This document shows, in pieces, positions 43,012 to 51,679 of a stretch of 64,000 bases of DNA (its first letter is position 1; each line of letters starts with the position of its first letter). The stretch covers positions 1-64,000 of the forward strand of contig NZ_VCYH01000004.1 of the NCBI RefSeq assembly GCF_030464345.1. The letters are read 5' to 3'. A program made the position numbers and the translations under genes. Below the pieces are notes generated by a model. That model did no database searches, was not told where the DNA came from, and saw only the letters and a program-made list of their open reading frames with translations. This DNA comes from Methanoculleus frigidifontis. GTDB taxonomy: Archaea; Halobacteriota; Methanomicrobia; Methanomicrobiales; Methanoculleaceae.

Positions 43012-43491
43012 ATGGAACTCCGGGAGAATTTTACGGATGAAGAATGGAAGAACCTCGTCAGCCTGCCGTACGCGGTTTCGATAACGGTCATTGAAGTTGC
43101 ACCGTCGTTCCTGGGTGCCTGGGGCGAGACGAAAGCCATGATCCAGGAGCCGGTACGGCTGGCGGCAGAAAGCGGGAGCGCTCTGGTCGGCCTGGTATCC
43201 GCTGAGATGCAGGCGGAGGAAAAAGCGCTCGTCAAGGAGCAGCAGACGATGATGCGGCACGACCCGGCGGGCTACCGGGCGACGACCATCGAGGCGGCAA
43301 AAGCCGCTTCCGAAGCCCTGTCCAACGTACCTCCCGACGAGGCGACAGCCTATAAAACGTGGGTGCTGGCGATAGGCCGGAAGGTGGCCGAAGCGGCGAA
43401 AGAGCACGGCGTTGCCGTCAGCGATCCGGAGACGGCAGCTCTCGACGAGATCTCCCGGGCATTCGGCATCGGTGCGGAAGTTCCCGCATAG
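43012..43491 (+). CDS. Helical protein of unknown function
   Basis: 159 aa, mostly alpha-helical, with blocks EEWKNLVSLPYAVSITVIEV and YKTWVLAIGRKVAEAAKEHG, and a C-terminus SDPETAALDEISRAFG. It has no signal or membrane segment and no cysteine. The overall look recalls TerB-like or other helical stress proteins, but no motif is decisive. A purine-rich GGGAG sits immediately before the ATG. Convergent with the beta-propeller gene, the two stops being separated by a hairpin. Confidence 0.6.
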   Translation: MELRENFTDEEWKNLVSLPYAVSITVIEVAPSFLGAWGETKAMIQEPVRLAAESGSALVGLVSAEMQAEEKALVKEQQTMMRHDPAGYRATTIEAAKAASEALSNVPPDEATAYKTWVLAIGRKVAEAAKEHGVAVSDPETAALDEISRAFGIGAEVPA

Positions 43492-43576
43492 GAGGGATTC
43501 TTCGGAAATGCTGTGGAGGTGGCCGGGATTGTTGACCTCCCGAACGTTCGATGTGACGCGATGGGCAGTGGAAGAG

Positions 43577-43602
43577 AGGTGCGGGCGCATCGCACCGCAC
43601 CT
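43577..43602. terminator. hairpin between convergent genes
   Basis: Perfect 8-base inverted repeat AGGTGCGG / CCGCACCT with a 10-base loop, ending on the stop codon of the minus-strand propeller gene. It is a candidate bidirectional terminator, though no T-run follows. Confidence 0.4.
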
Positions 43603-44942
43603 TATCCATCCCGAACCCCACATTCGTACAACGTGACGGCGTAGGAGACATCTGCCCCTACCGACTCGCCCGACACGGCATAATACCACCTGCCGGGGAC
43701 GAGCCCTGCCGAAGACATGACCGAAACCCTCACTCTGGCATCCATCTCCCCGTCATCGCTGTCGGTGAACCGCAGCATCGCTCCACCAGGACCGATAAGC
43801 GTACACGAGAGCGATTCGTTTGCATTCTCCCATGCGAAGTCCAGCGATACCCCGGTGGTTCCGGGCGAGACGTCCAGCGCGTACCATGCACACTCCCCCT
43901 CCCGCAGCCGGCCGGTCTGGTTCCCTGCCGAGACAGGAGTGACCGTCGCAACCGGCTCGACCTGCAGCCCGGTCGCCGGCGCCGATGCAAACGGCTGATA
44001 CTGGAGAGAGCACTGTCCGCCGGTGCCGCCTTCCACCCACGCAATCCCCTCCTCCAGGATCGCCGGTTTCGTAGAGGCCTGCCGCGTTCCGATCCGTGTC
44101 GTCTCCCCGTCCACAAGATCGTGGCACCGGATCCGGCCGTCTTCCGACCATGCAACGGTGGTACCGCTGATGACCGCGCCGGAGCGCGATGCCGGCTCGC
44201 CGGGGAGCGTGGTCACGCCCTCTTCGGTCGATGCGAGATGAATCATCCCACCGTCCTCCCATACAACCGTTCCCCCGTCGATACGGGAGCAGACCGGAGC
44301 GGTTGTGGTGGCAAGGACGTCCCGCCGCCCGGACACCAGATCCAGCGAGACGATCGCGTATGCATCGCGGCCGGATTGTTCAAGCCAGACGACGATGTTC
44401 CCGTCAATATCAGGCGCGGTACAATCGGCCTTTCCACTGGAAAGGCCGAAGAGTTCGCCGGTCTCCGTGTCATACATCCAGATGCCGCATTCACCATCGA
44501 ACCCCTCCTCCCAGACGATGCGTCCTTCGCTCACGCGGGGATTGTTCTGGTGCCCGGCGGTGTGGAGGGCAAAGACCGTTCCCGTGCGAAAGTTGTAGAG
44601 GACTATGTCGGTCGTTGTCCCGCGCTCCTCCTCCCAGACCGCGAGATCGCCATCGATATCGGGGGAGCAGGCATTGGTCGCACGGGAGCGGATGAGAGTT
44701 TCTGTCCGTGACGTGGCGTTATAGGCACGGATGGTGCGAGAGCCCAGAAATGCGTAATAAGGAGGGGAAGGGCTGGGTTCTATCCACAGGATGCGATCCC
44801 CTCCGGCCGCCGGTGCGGATATGACGTTGCTCGGGCATGCGATCCGGACCGGCTCGTCACCTGCAAAGGGCACCGCTGCGCCGGTTCCTGCAACGATGAT
44901 CGCGATCACTGCGAAGAGGATGAATATTCGTTTCGCCTTCAC
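43602..44942 (-). CDS. Secreted beta-propeller protein with PPC-like C-terminal domain
   Basis: 446 aa from a GTG that overlaps the upstream stop (GTGA). Signal segment KRIFILFAVIAIIVAGTGAA (4-23). About six repeats of the TolB-like kind follow, each with a VVW or AVW strand and a YDTETGEL or YNFRTGTV type turn, forming a propeller at about 50-330. A bacterial-type pre-peptidase domain closes the protein (about 350-440; LDFAWENANESLSCTLIGPG). A surface role such as adhesion or binding is likely. Forms a pair with the next upstream propeller gene. Confidence 0.72.
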   Translation of the reverse strand: MKAKRIFILFAVIAIIVAGTGAAVPFAGDEPVRIACPSNVISAPAAGGDRILWIEPSPSPPYYAFLGSRTIRAYNATSRTETLIRSRATNACSPDIDGDLAVWEEERGTTTDIVLYNFRTGTVFALHTAGHQNNPRVSEGRIVWEEGFDGECGIWMYDTETGELFGLSSGKADCTAPDIDGNIVVWLEQSGRDAYAIVSLDLVSGRRDVLATTTAPVCSRIDGGTVVWEDGGMIHLASTEEGVTTLPGEPASRSGAVISGTTVAWSEDGRIRCHDLVDGETTRIGTRQASTKPAILEEGIAWVEGGTGGQCSLQYQPFASAPATGLQVEPVATVTPVSAGNQTGRLREGECAWYALDVSPGTTGVSLDFAWENANESLSCTLIGPGGAMLRFTDSDDGEMDARVRVSVMSSAGLVPGRWYYAVSGESVGADVSYAVTLYECGVRDG

Positions 44943-46930
44943 CTGCGCCCCCTCATCCAGAGCGCCGCGACCGCCGCCATACCGGCAACCATAACGCTGA
45001 ATCCGATCATCGGGGCATCGGGGAGTGCACCCGCCCCCGTGCTCCCTCCGGCATCCGGGAGGGTGTCGCCGGGGACCGTGATGAGCCGGAGACCGTCGGA
45101 CCCCGCGACGATGATATGATTGCGATCGATCCCGGAACATCCGCCGCTCCAGGTCTTGAGGACTGTTCCCGCTTTCATGTCGTACAACACCGTGATCAGG
45201 CCGGCAGAGTCCGGATCCCGCTCTTCCCACACGGTCCATTCGCCGTTGGACTGCGGATGGTAGCGCCGGGGCATTTCAGGGAGAGCAAGGGTCGTCGTTT
45301 CCATTCCGGGAAGTGTCGCCATCACGATCTCCGTGTTGCACAGTTCCGTGGTTCCGGAAGTACGGTGATGGAGCGGAGATACCACCATCCCTCCGCCTAC
45401 GGAGGGTGTCCCGTATGAACTACCGGCGGCAGGGCGGAGGGTGACCCGGCTGAAATCGGCCAGCGAGCAGATGGTGACGGTATCGGCGTACGCTCCTTTC
45501 GAGTCGCGCCACGCGACATACCCTTCGTTGATCGCCGGTTCGATCTGGTGGCCGGATTCGTTGCAGAGGATCTGTGTCGTATTATTCGAGATGGAGTAGA
45601 GCAGTATGTCCCGGTCTCGGCTGCCGTCGGAACCGGCCGCCGACCAATCCACCGCCGAGAACACAATCAGGTCGCCGTCCATTGCAATCTCAATGATCAG
45701 GTACTCACCAAGGGGCCGTTTCTCGACAACTCCTGTCGGGATGGTATAGAGTCCGATACCGTCCGATCTTACGGACGCATCAGGCCGGGAGATCTCCCAG
45801 GCAACGCGATCTCCCGAGATGTCGATTGACGAGGTACGGTAATCGGCATCCCCGGCGATCATGCGCGTCGTCCCGGTCGGAATATCGTACAGGAAGATGT
45901 TCGTCTTCTCCTCCTCTGTTCTTTCGACCCAGACGATGTAGTCGCCGTCAATGGCCGACACCCCACTTCCGATCGTACTGATGAGGCGTTCGGTCGTGGA
46001 GATCACTCCCGGATCCGCGGTCTCGGCAGGATCCGGCTCCGGTCCTATCGGTGGTGCGGAGATCTCCTCCGGCTCCTCCTGGAGCATCTCCATGGTTATT
46101 CCAGGCGTCGCAGGCAGGGAAACCCCGGCGTTGTGGAGGGTGAAGACCGTTGTGGCAGTGGCAGCGGCAAGGCCGGAATCGAGGGTCATGACGTACTCCC
46201 CAATCTCAAGTCCGCCCGTATCGATATCGAAGTACCAGTAGTTGTGCCCCCCTCCCTTCACGACCTTGATGGAACCTGATTCCGCGATTTTATCATCCTT
46301 CCCTGGATTGGCGGAAACAGAGAAGACGGTATAGGCAATCTCACTGCCAGGCGGCAGATTGGTTGACCCGGCGAACCGCAGACGGTCGCCGGGGTGGCCG
46401 GAAGGGACCTGATCGAACCTCATCCAGGGTTCTTCCACGAGAAAGACCAATGTTGTCGCTGCATCGTCGATGTCAGGGCGGTCGAGAGCTTCGGAGAGCG
46501 CCATTGCGGTGTCCGAATAACCGGTCTCGGGATCGTCGAGCGCAAAAAGAGGCAGATCGCCGTGGTACACCACTGTCCGGCCGTCATCCGCAGCGGTCTC
46601 GAGAGCGAACTTTGCGTCGGGGCCGGTATCCTCGATGATCAGGAAGTACTGGCCGCTGCGAAGTCCGGACGTTGCGTTGGCCGGGAATAATTCTTCTGCA
46701 AAGGTGCCGTCCGGTGCGGTGATGATCCGGCGGTCCTGGACGGTACGGCCGACGATCCAGACGGCGATCTCTCCGGGAAAGTCCGTCTGCCCGGTGATCG
46801 AGAGGGGAATCCCTTTTGGCAGGATCGGCTGGGACACCTGTGCGTTCAGTGCGGCGGCAGGTGCTACAATCACGCAGAGCACCAGGACGGCGGCTGCGCA
46901 GCGTATAGAGTGCGAGCTGTTTATCTTCAT
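44939..46930 (-). CDS. C-terminally anchored surface protein with beta-propeller repeats
   Basis: 663 aa. Signal peptide (about 1-27), then an Ig-like domain (SITGQTDFPGEIAVWIVGRT) and a second one with VEEPWMRFDQV and LEIGEYVMTLDSG that resembles part of the 19021 protein. TolB-like propeller repeats (about 320-625; for example DGDYIVWVERTEEEKTNIFL) and a C-terminal helix ending MRGRR follow. AGGAGGTGA lies before the ATG at 46930; an ATG eight codons earlier is possible. It probably faces the outside, anchored in the membrane. Coupled by GTGA to the shorter propeller gene. Confidence 0.75.
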   Translation of the reverse strand: MKINSSHSIRCAAAVLVLCVIVAPAAALNAQVSQPILPKGIPLSITGQTDFPGEIAVWIVGRTVQDRRIITAPDGTFAEELFPANATSGLRSGQYFLIIEDTGPDAKFALETAADDGRTVVYHGDLPLFALDDPETGYSDTAMALSEALDRPDIDDAATTLVFLVEEPWMRFDQVPSGHPGDRLRFAGSTNLPPGSEIAYTVFSVSANPGKDDKIAESGSIKVVKGGGHNYWYFDIDTGGLEIGEYVMTLDSGLAAATATTVFTLHNAGVSLPATPGITMEMLQEEPEEISAPPIGPEPDPAETADPGVISTTERLISTIGSGVSAIDGDYIVWVERTEEEKTNIFLYDIPTGTTRMIAGDADYRTSSIDISGDRVAWEISRPDASVRSDGIGLYTIPTGVVEKRPLGEYLIIEIAMDGDLIVFSAVDWSAAGSDGSRDRDILLYSISNNTTQILCNESGHQIEPAINEGYVAWRDSKGAYADTVTICSLADFSRVTLRPAAGSSYGTPSVGGGMVVSPLHHRTSGTTELCNTEIVMATLPGMETTTLALPEMPRRYHPQSNGEWTVWEERDPDSAGLITVLYDMKAGTVLKTWSGGCSGIDRNHIIVAGSDGLRLITVPGDTLPDAGGSTGAGALPDAPMIGFSVMVAGMAAVAALWMRGRR

Positions 46931-46986
46931 CACCTTCACCTCCTGCAATTGCATCGTTGCAGGCCTTGCTGATCTGTATTTCCCGT

Positions 46987-46997
46987 TGTCATATACT
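46987..46997 (-). promoter_or_regulatory. TATA box of the propeller gene pair
   Basis: Minus-strand GAGTATATGAC lies about 62 bases before the ATG at 46930 (38 before the earlier ATG at 46954), within the 199-base spacer shared with the divergent regulator. Confidence 0.5.
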
Positions 46998-47044
46998 CTT
47001 TCTGTGAGAATCGTCTACTCCGGGGCGTGAAGGTGAAGGGAGAG

Positions 47045-47062
47045 CCGGCATACCAATGCCGG
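47045..47062. promoter_or_regulatory. inverted repeat upstream of the membrane regulator gene
   Basis: CCGGCAT-acca-ATGCCGG is a perfect 7-base inverted repeat about 22 bases upstream of the TATA box at 47084. It is a possible operator for the winged-helix regulator or for the divergent propeller genes. Confidence 0.35.
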
Positions 47063-47083
47063 AGAAGATGATTGTCACAGATC

Positions 47084-47092
47084 ATTTATATC
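47084..47092 (+). promoter_or_regulatory. TATA box of the membrane regulator gene
   Basis: ATTTATATC centred about 42 bases before the ATG at 47130, leaving a short leader that contains GGGAGG. Confidence 0.55.
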
Positions 47093-47129
47093 CTCCTGAT
47101 TTCAAATGCACTGTCGGGAGGCGTTTAGA

Positions 47130-47906
47130 ATGGCTGGGAACTTCCGGATCACGCTGCTGGCTCTGGTTCTTGTCGCGCTGTGTGCCGCACCCGCGACGGC
47201 AGCCGGCATGTACTCGGTGGAGACGTGGGAGTCGCTCCCTCCCGACGCGAACGTGCTGGAATCCGTTCCCATATCGTGGTGGGAAGTTGCTCCGTTGACG
47301 CTCACCTGGTATATGGTCTGCATGATCTGCCCTCTGCTCTGCCACCCGGTAGACATCTTCTACGTGATCGGCGCATGGTGCAGCCTGGGGTTTCGCCGGG
47401 TGGCGCGCCGGGATGTATTAGGCCACCCGGTCCGTGCAACCGTCTACGACTATATCCGGATGCATCCGGGCACCCCGTTCTCCGTGATCGCAGAACAAAA
47501 CGGCATCAACCGGGGCACCCTGCACTATCACCTGTACATCCTTCTCCGGGAAGGCCGGATTTCGGAGCGGAGGGAAGGCGGCCGTACGGCGTACTTTGAA
47601 AACGACGGCAAATATTCAACGGATGAAAAACGGATCCTGTCCCGGATCCGCGGAGGGACAGGCGGTGAGATCTGCAGGCACCTCGCCCGGAGCCGCAGCG
47701 CGACGCGATCGGAGATTGCCTGCCGGATGGGTATCACGCCCTCGTCCGTCTCATGGCACCTCTCCCGCTTAAGCAGCAGCGGGATAATCGTTTCGGAAAA
47801 AGATGGGGGCACGACCACGTATCGCCTGACCTCCGGCGCCGCAGCCCTCCTGTGTGCGTGCATGCCCGATAGCGTTCGGGAATCCCGGGATGAAACCTGC
47901 ATGTGA
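47130..47906 (+). CDS. Membrane-tethered regulator with two winged-helix domains
   Basis: 258 aa. An N-terminal signal-like helix (5-24), a short extracellular stretch (25-52) and a second helix (about 53-85) are followed by two winged-helix domains in the cytosol: residues 100-156 (VYDYIRMHPGTPFSVIAEQN, INRGTLHYHLYILLREG) and 166-233 (SEIACRMGITPSSVSWHLSR). This layout is common in Methanomicrobiales and suggests transcription control from the membrane. GGGAGG precedes the ATG. The divergent propeller genes are natural candidate targets. Confidence 0.78.
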   Translation: MAGNFRITLLALVLVALCAAPATAAGMYSVETWESLPPDANVLESVPISWWEVAPLTLTWYMVCMICPLLCHPVDIFYVIGAWCSLGFRRVARRDVLGHPVRATVYDYIRMHPGTPFSVIAEQNGINRGTLHYHLYILLREGRISERREGGRTAYFENDGKYSTDEKRILSRIRGGTGGEICRHLARSRSATRSEIACRMGITPSSVSWHLSRLSSSGIIVSEKDGGTTTYRLTSGAAALLCACMPDSVRESRDETCM

Positions 47907-48369
47907 GCAGACCAGCCGGGTGCAGCGCGTATCGGCGGGCTTTCCGAGCCGGAAAGGTGCAGATCTGATCCCCGCAGGACCTGCCGCTTCCGCGGCGTTC
48001 CTCATTCAGATATCACCGGGCGGCCGCGAGAACCGTACCGGACACTTTTCCCGAAAACGAGAGGGGTTCCGGAGGCTTCCCAAATCAACACATTTAAGTG
48101 GCTAATTCTGCAATACTCGCACTGTTACATGAGTGCCACGGCAGGACCCATCAGCGCACGGGTCACCGCCATCTCCCGGTCTCGATGCTGCTGGAGCTGA
48201 GCCCGCCCCGGAACGGTTCTGTGGTCGGCGATCGACCGGACCCGGATTTGCAACAGAGGGGAAGTTTGCGAGGGGAGAGAAACCTTCCGATGAGCGGCAG
48301 CGCGATCCGGGAGCGAGAAAAGCCGGCAAGGGCGCCCGGTTCCCAGACACAGAAGGACGGTGGATACAG
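47907..48369. other. 463-base region with only a promoter
   Basis: No convincing gene. A TATA-like block lies at 48090-48099, so the kinase-like gene would carry a leader of roughly 250 bases. An in-frame extension of that gene back to 48133 is Pro/Arg-rich and non-coding-like. No strong hairpin was noticed. Confidence 0.45.
48090..48099 (+). promoter_or_regulatory. TATA-like box upstream of the kinase-like gene
   Basis: ACATTTAAGT in an A/T-rich patch of an otherwise GC-rich spacer, 270 bases before the ATG at 48370. Confidence 0.35.
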
Positions 48370-49896
48370 ATGCAGTTTGTCTTTGACCCGATAATCTTCA
48401 CCAACCTGATCTTCTGTGTAGGGATTGTGATCTTGAGCATCTGGTGGCACCGGCGATCGAACAGCCGCACGCCCCTGTATATCGGACTGGCATTTGGACT
48501 ATTTGCCGTCTCACATGCGGCAACCCTTCTGGACCTGAAGGCCGCCTTCGAACAGGTCCTGATCGTCGACAGGATAGGGGCATACGTCCTTGTTTTCATC
48601 GGGCTGTTTTTTATTGCCCGTGACGCCCTCCGGCGGCAGGAAGCTGAAGAAGCCCTGAAATTATCCGAACGCCGGTTGACGGATATCATCAACTTCCTGC
48701 CTGACCCGACGTTCGTCATCGATCTCGAAGGGAGAGTGCTTGCCTGGAACCTGGCTATCGAAGAGACGACAGGCGTAAAGGCAGCGGATATCATGGGGAA
48801 AGGCGATTTTGAGTATAGCATCCCTTTTTACGGCACCCGGAAGCCGGCACTCCTGGATCTCATTATTCACAGCGATAGAGACGACCTTGTGAGGCTCTAT
48901 CCTGATATCCAGAGAAAGGGGAATCTGATTATTGCGGAATCCTACAGCTCCGTTCTGAATCAGGGAGCGGGGGCGTATCTCCACGTCACTGCGTCACCCC
49001 TGTACGATACCGGCGGGACAATTATCGGCGCAATCGAATCCCTCCGGGACATCACCGCCCTGAAGAGGGCGGAGGAGGAGATCCTCCGCAAGAACGAAGA
49101 ACTCAGTGCCGCCTACGAAGAAACGGCCGCCACCGCCGCGGAACTGCAGCACAATTACGACGAACTCCGGAAGAGTGAGCAGGCTCTCGACCAGGCGCGG
49201 AAGAAACTGAACCTGCTGAACTTCATCGCCTTCACCGACATCCGGTCGGCGGTCTTCTCGCTTGCGGGGTACATCCAGCTCGAGGAAGAGATCCTGACCG
49301 ACGAGCGGCAGCGGGCATATCACCGGAAACTGGCGGCGACGGTCGAGAATATCGACAGCCTGCTGCAGTTCGCCCGGACCTACCAGGATCTTGGCCTGAG
49401 ACCAGCCTCCTGGCAGAGTGTCGAGCAGGCGTTCCTGCTCGGACTGTCGCACCTGGACTCGCTCGCCCTCGCCCGCAATCTCAACGTAAACGGGCTTGCG
49501 GTCTACGCCGACCCGCTGCTGGAGCAGGTCTTCTTCAACCTCGCGCAGAACGTGCTCCAGCACGCCAAGACCGCCACAACGATCGCCCTGCACTGGCAGG
49601 AGATGGATAACGGGCTGGTGCTGGTCTTCGAGGACGACGGCGAAGGGATCCCTGAGTCCCTGAAAACCGCCATCTTTGAACGCAACCTTGAGGAGAGGAA
49701 AGGCATGGGGCTCTTCCTCGTCAGAGAGGTTCTGGCAATTACCGGGCTTTCCATCCGGGAGACCGGCGAACCGGGGAGGGGCGCCCGGTTCGAGATCCTG
49801 GTGCCGGAAGGGGCATACCGGTTCCCGGACAGGAGAGAGGAGGAATGCAGCACGGCACCGGTTCAGCAACCCATACATACCCATGATTCCGGCTGA
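48370..49896 (+). CDS. PAS sensor with HATPase domain, histidine-kinase-like, phospho-acceptor His missing
   Basis: 508 aa. Three membrane helices (about 5-25, 36-55, 60-82), a PAS domain (about 100-225; IINFLPDPTFVIDLEGRVLA), a coiled coil (about 226-280), a dimerisation region and a kinase-type ATPase domain (about 365-490). N box NLAQNVLQHA, G1 EDDGEGIPE and G2 KGMGLFLVREV are intact. The dimerisation helix reads LNLLNFIAFTDIRSAV (from about 280), where archaeal kinases usually carry R-H-D-I; Thr289 replaces the histidine. It may work by another mechanism than His autophosphorylation. No response regulator is adjacent. Confidence 0.82.
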   Translation: MQFVFDPIIFTNLIFCVGIVILSIWWHRRSNSRTPLYIGLAFGLFAVSHAATLLDLKAAFEQVLIVDRIGAYVLVFIGLFFIARDALRRQEAEEALKLSERRLTDIINFLPDPTFVIDLEGRVLAWNLAIEETTGVKAADIMGKGDFEYSIPFYGTRKPALLDLIIHSDRDDLVRLYPDIQRKGNLIIAESYSSVLNQGAGAYLHVTASPLYDTGGTIIGAIESLRDITALKRAEEEILRKNEELSAAYEETAATAAELQHNYDELRKSEQALDQARKKLNLLNFIAFTDIRSAVFSLAGYIQLEEEILTDERQRAYHRKLAATVENIDSLLQFARTYQDLGLRPASWQSVEQAFLLGLSHLDSLALARNLNVNGLAVYADPLLEQVFFNLAQNVLQHAKTATTIALHWQEMDNGLVLVFEDDGEGIPESLKTAIFERNLEERKGMGLFLVREVLAITGLSIRETGEPGRGARFEILVPEGAYRFPDRREEECSTAPVQQPIHTHDSG

Positions 49897-50439
49897 ATCC
49901 GCCGAGAAAATGACCCTCACTGAAGCCCTCGCTCGATCGATCTCGGGCCGAGCCAGGGCAGCCACCCTCCGGCAATTACTCGCCCGCATATCACCGCTAT
50001 AACCCTGCGATACTACCGTCTTTCAGGAATCGGAGCCGCACACCGCGGCCAACCCAGGCACAGGAATCTTTCGCTGGTATCATCAGGTAAAATTGAAAAA
50101 GGACGGCAATTTTGCCGCTGTCCAGAGCGAAGAGAGGGACGGCCACCCCCTGCAGCACCGGGTGCCGCCTGCAACCCTTCACAGATCCAGCACCGGCAGA
50201 GCCTCCGCTTCCGGAGGTCGCTCGGGCCGGCCGGTGCCGGATCCTTCCCATGCGATATACACCGTGCGGCACGGTTACAGCAGAGTTACAGCAGCTTCCG
50301 CCGTTATTCTGAGGCATATAGGCGCCCAGTTTCCCCAGAGGGCATTGTGACGGCGCTTTCAATTGTTCGTGTGCAGCATTCGCCGGATCACAGGCACAGT
50401 CGGTAGCGTGGACACGTGCAGATCGTGCACTGTGTGATC

Positions 50440-50469
50440 GTACATCTTGCTGTACATCTGTACACGTGT
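50440..50469. repeat. GTACAT repeat cluster
   Basis: GTACAT at 50440 and 50452 and GTACAC at 50460, the last running into the palindrome CACGTG. A second CACGTG lies at 50413. Spacings are 12 and 8 bases. It looks like a multi-site operator. Confidence 0.4.
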
Positions 50470-50531
50470 AGGTACTACCTCTCTTTTCCGCAGCTCGTAC
50501 CCCACTATTCGCCCCGTTCCGGCAGTCCTAT

Positions 50532-50572
50532 GGTTTGCAGCAGGTGCTTGAAAGACGCTGCAAACCTGCTGC
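50532..50572 (+). ncRNA. Candidate structured RNA with two mutually exclusive stems
   Basis: GGTTTGCAGC (50532-50541) pairs perfectly with GCTGCAAACC (50557-50566). Overlapping it, GCAGCAGGT (50537-50545) pairs perfectly with ACCTGCTGC (50564-50572). The two stems cannot form together, as in attenuators or riboswitches. Conservation is untested. Confidence 0.35.
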
Positions 50573-50679
50573 ACTGCTGCACCGAACACCGCCGCCGTCG
50601 AGCCGAAAACCTGCAACGCTGATCCCGACGCGAACCAAAAGAACAATAGCAGGCCCCTACCCATTTTTGGGTGAGAGAC

Positions 50680-50874
50680 ATGAGAACCAGCAGCATCGGC
50701 ACAGTCGCGATCACCACTTCCCTCCTCGGCATCGCATTCCTGATACACTTCTCGACAGTGCCCTACTACTTCACCGGGTCTCCCCCGACGGGGTTCAGCA
50801 CCGGCACCATCGGCCTCGTCATCTGCACTCTTGCAGTGCTGCTCGCCGGGGTTGCCGCCGTTCAAAAAGAGTAA
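50680..50874 (+). CDS. Small two-helix membrane protein
   Basis: 64 aa. Two hydrophobic helices (about 8-26 and 42-61) joined by a loop of Pro/Gly/Thr residues, ending AVQKE. GGGTGA sits seven bases before the ATG. Function unknown. It is the first gene after the long gene-free stretch, so it may be controlled by the structures there. Confidence 0.55.
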   Translation: MRTSSIGTVAITTSLLGIAFLIHFSTVPYYFTGSPPTGFSTGTIGLVICTLAVLLAGVAAVQKE

Positions 50875-50893
50875 AGAACCGGCATACCCAGAG

Positions 50894-51580
50894 TTACGGC
50901 TGCGGATCGCCCGCCTCTTTCAGCACGGCATAGACCAGGTGGACGGCACCCTGTTCCAGCGCCTCGGCCTTCTGCAGCGCCAGTTTTGCCCGCATCCCGA
51001 CCGGGCAGAGCAGCTTCTTTCCCTGATCCCCGGCGACGACCGGGTGGACGATCAGGCTGATCGTGTCGGCGATCCCGTCCCGGATCAGCACGTTATTAAG
51101 ATCGCTGCCGCTGTCCGAGACCACGCGCGATACGCCGAACCGTTCGCGGAGTTCCCGGAGCGCCGCCGGAAGATCTACCCGCTCCGCCCCGCACCGGATG
51201 AACGGGTACTCCCGCTCACGCAGGTAGTCGAGGTAGTCCTCCGGCGTCGTCTCCGAGACGAGGACAACGACGTCCTTGATATGCTCGAGATTCCGGTAGA
51301 AATGGAGCAGACCGTTCAGCACGCCCCTGCTGTCGACGAAGACGCCGATCGGCCGGGGATCATCCGCCCTGACCGCGGGCCGGTGCCGGTCCGCCGCCGT
51401 CTCGGGCTCTGTGATGTCCAGGAACCGCTCGATCCCGGACTTCGCCGTCGCCGAGCCCACGAGGGTCGCATCGGGTGCGAAGGCCAGAAGTGCACCGTAG
51501 TGCTGGCCGAGATCGATAGCAAAGCCCGTCACCGCATAGTCAAGGCTCACGCTGTTGTGGATAATGACTTCCGGATACAT
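50894..51580 (-). CDS. RibD C-terminal / dihydrofolate-reductase-like protein
   Basis: 228 aa. The fold is suggested by the start EVIIHNSVSLDYAVTGF, and by VSRVVSDSGSDLNNVLIRDG followed by IADTISLIVHPVVAGDQGKK, the pattern of RibD-type pyrimidine reductases. True archaeal RibD has SLDGKIA at the first loop, which is altered here to SLDYAVT, so riboflavin synthesis is doubtful and another NAD(P)H reductase role is possible. Divergent from the helicase gene. Confidence 0.7.
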   Translation of the reverse strand: MYPEVIIHNSVSLDYAVTGFAIDLGQHYGALLAFAPDATLVGSATAKSGIERFLDITEPETAADRHRPAVRADDPRPIGVFVDSRGVLNGLLHFYRNLEHIKDVVVLVSETTPEDYLDYLREREYPFIRCGAERVDLPAALRELRERFGVSRVVSDSGSDLNNVLIRDGIADTISLIVHPVVAGDQGKKLLCPVGMRAKLALQKAEALEQGAVHLVYAVLKEAGDPQP

Positions 51581-51679
51581 GGTGGCTCCCCGGGGTACGG
51601 ATACGCTCTCGGAGGGTATAGCATGCGTGGGTACGCTCCCGCACCGTCAGATCACAGCCATTTTCAACCCCCTACCCAA

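Larger units (their letters stand above)
49897..50679. other. 783-base gene-free region with repeats and hairpins
   Basis: No frame on either strand looks coding. It contains a small hairpin (CGGCAA-tt-TTGCCG, 50104-50117), a GTTACAGCA direct repeat 11 bases apart (50274, 50285) before a TATA-like patch, a GTACAT repeat group at 50440-50465 and two competing stems at 50532-50572. A structured RNA or a regulated leader of the small membrane protein gene at 50680 is possible. Confidence 0.5.

Noticed and set aside
48133-48369. N-terminal extension of the kinase-like protein
   Set aside because: The extra 79 residues are Pro/Arg/Gly-rich and precede a clean membrane helix start at 48370.
50093-50350. 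85-codon TTG-started frame in the gene-free stretch
   Set aside because: Poor ribosome-binding context and a composition like neighbouring non-coding frames.
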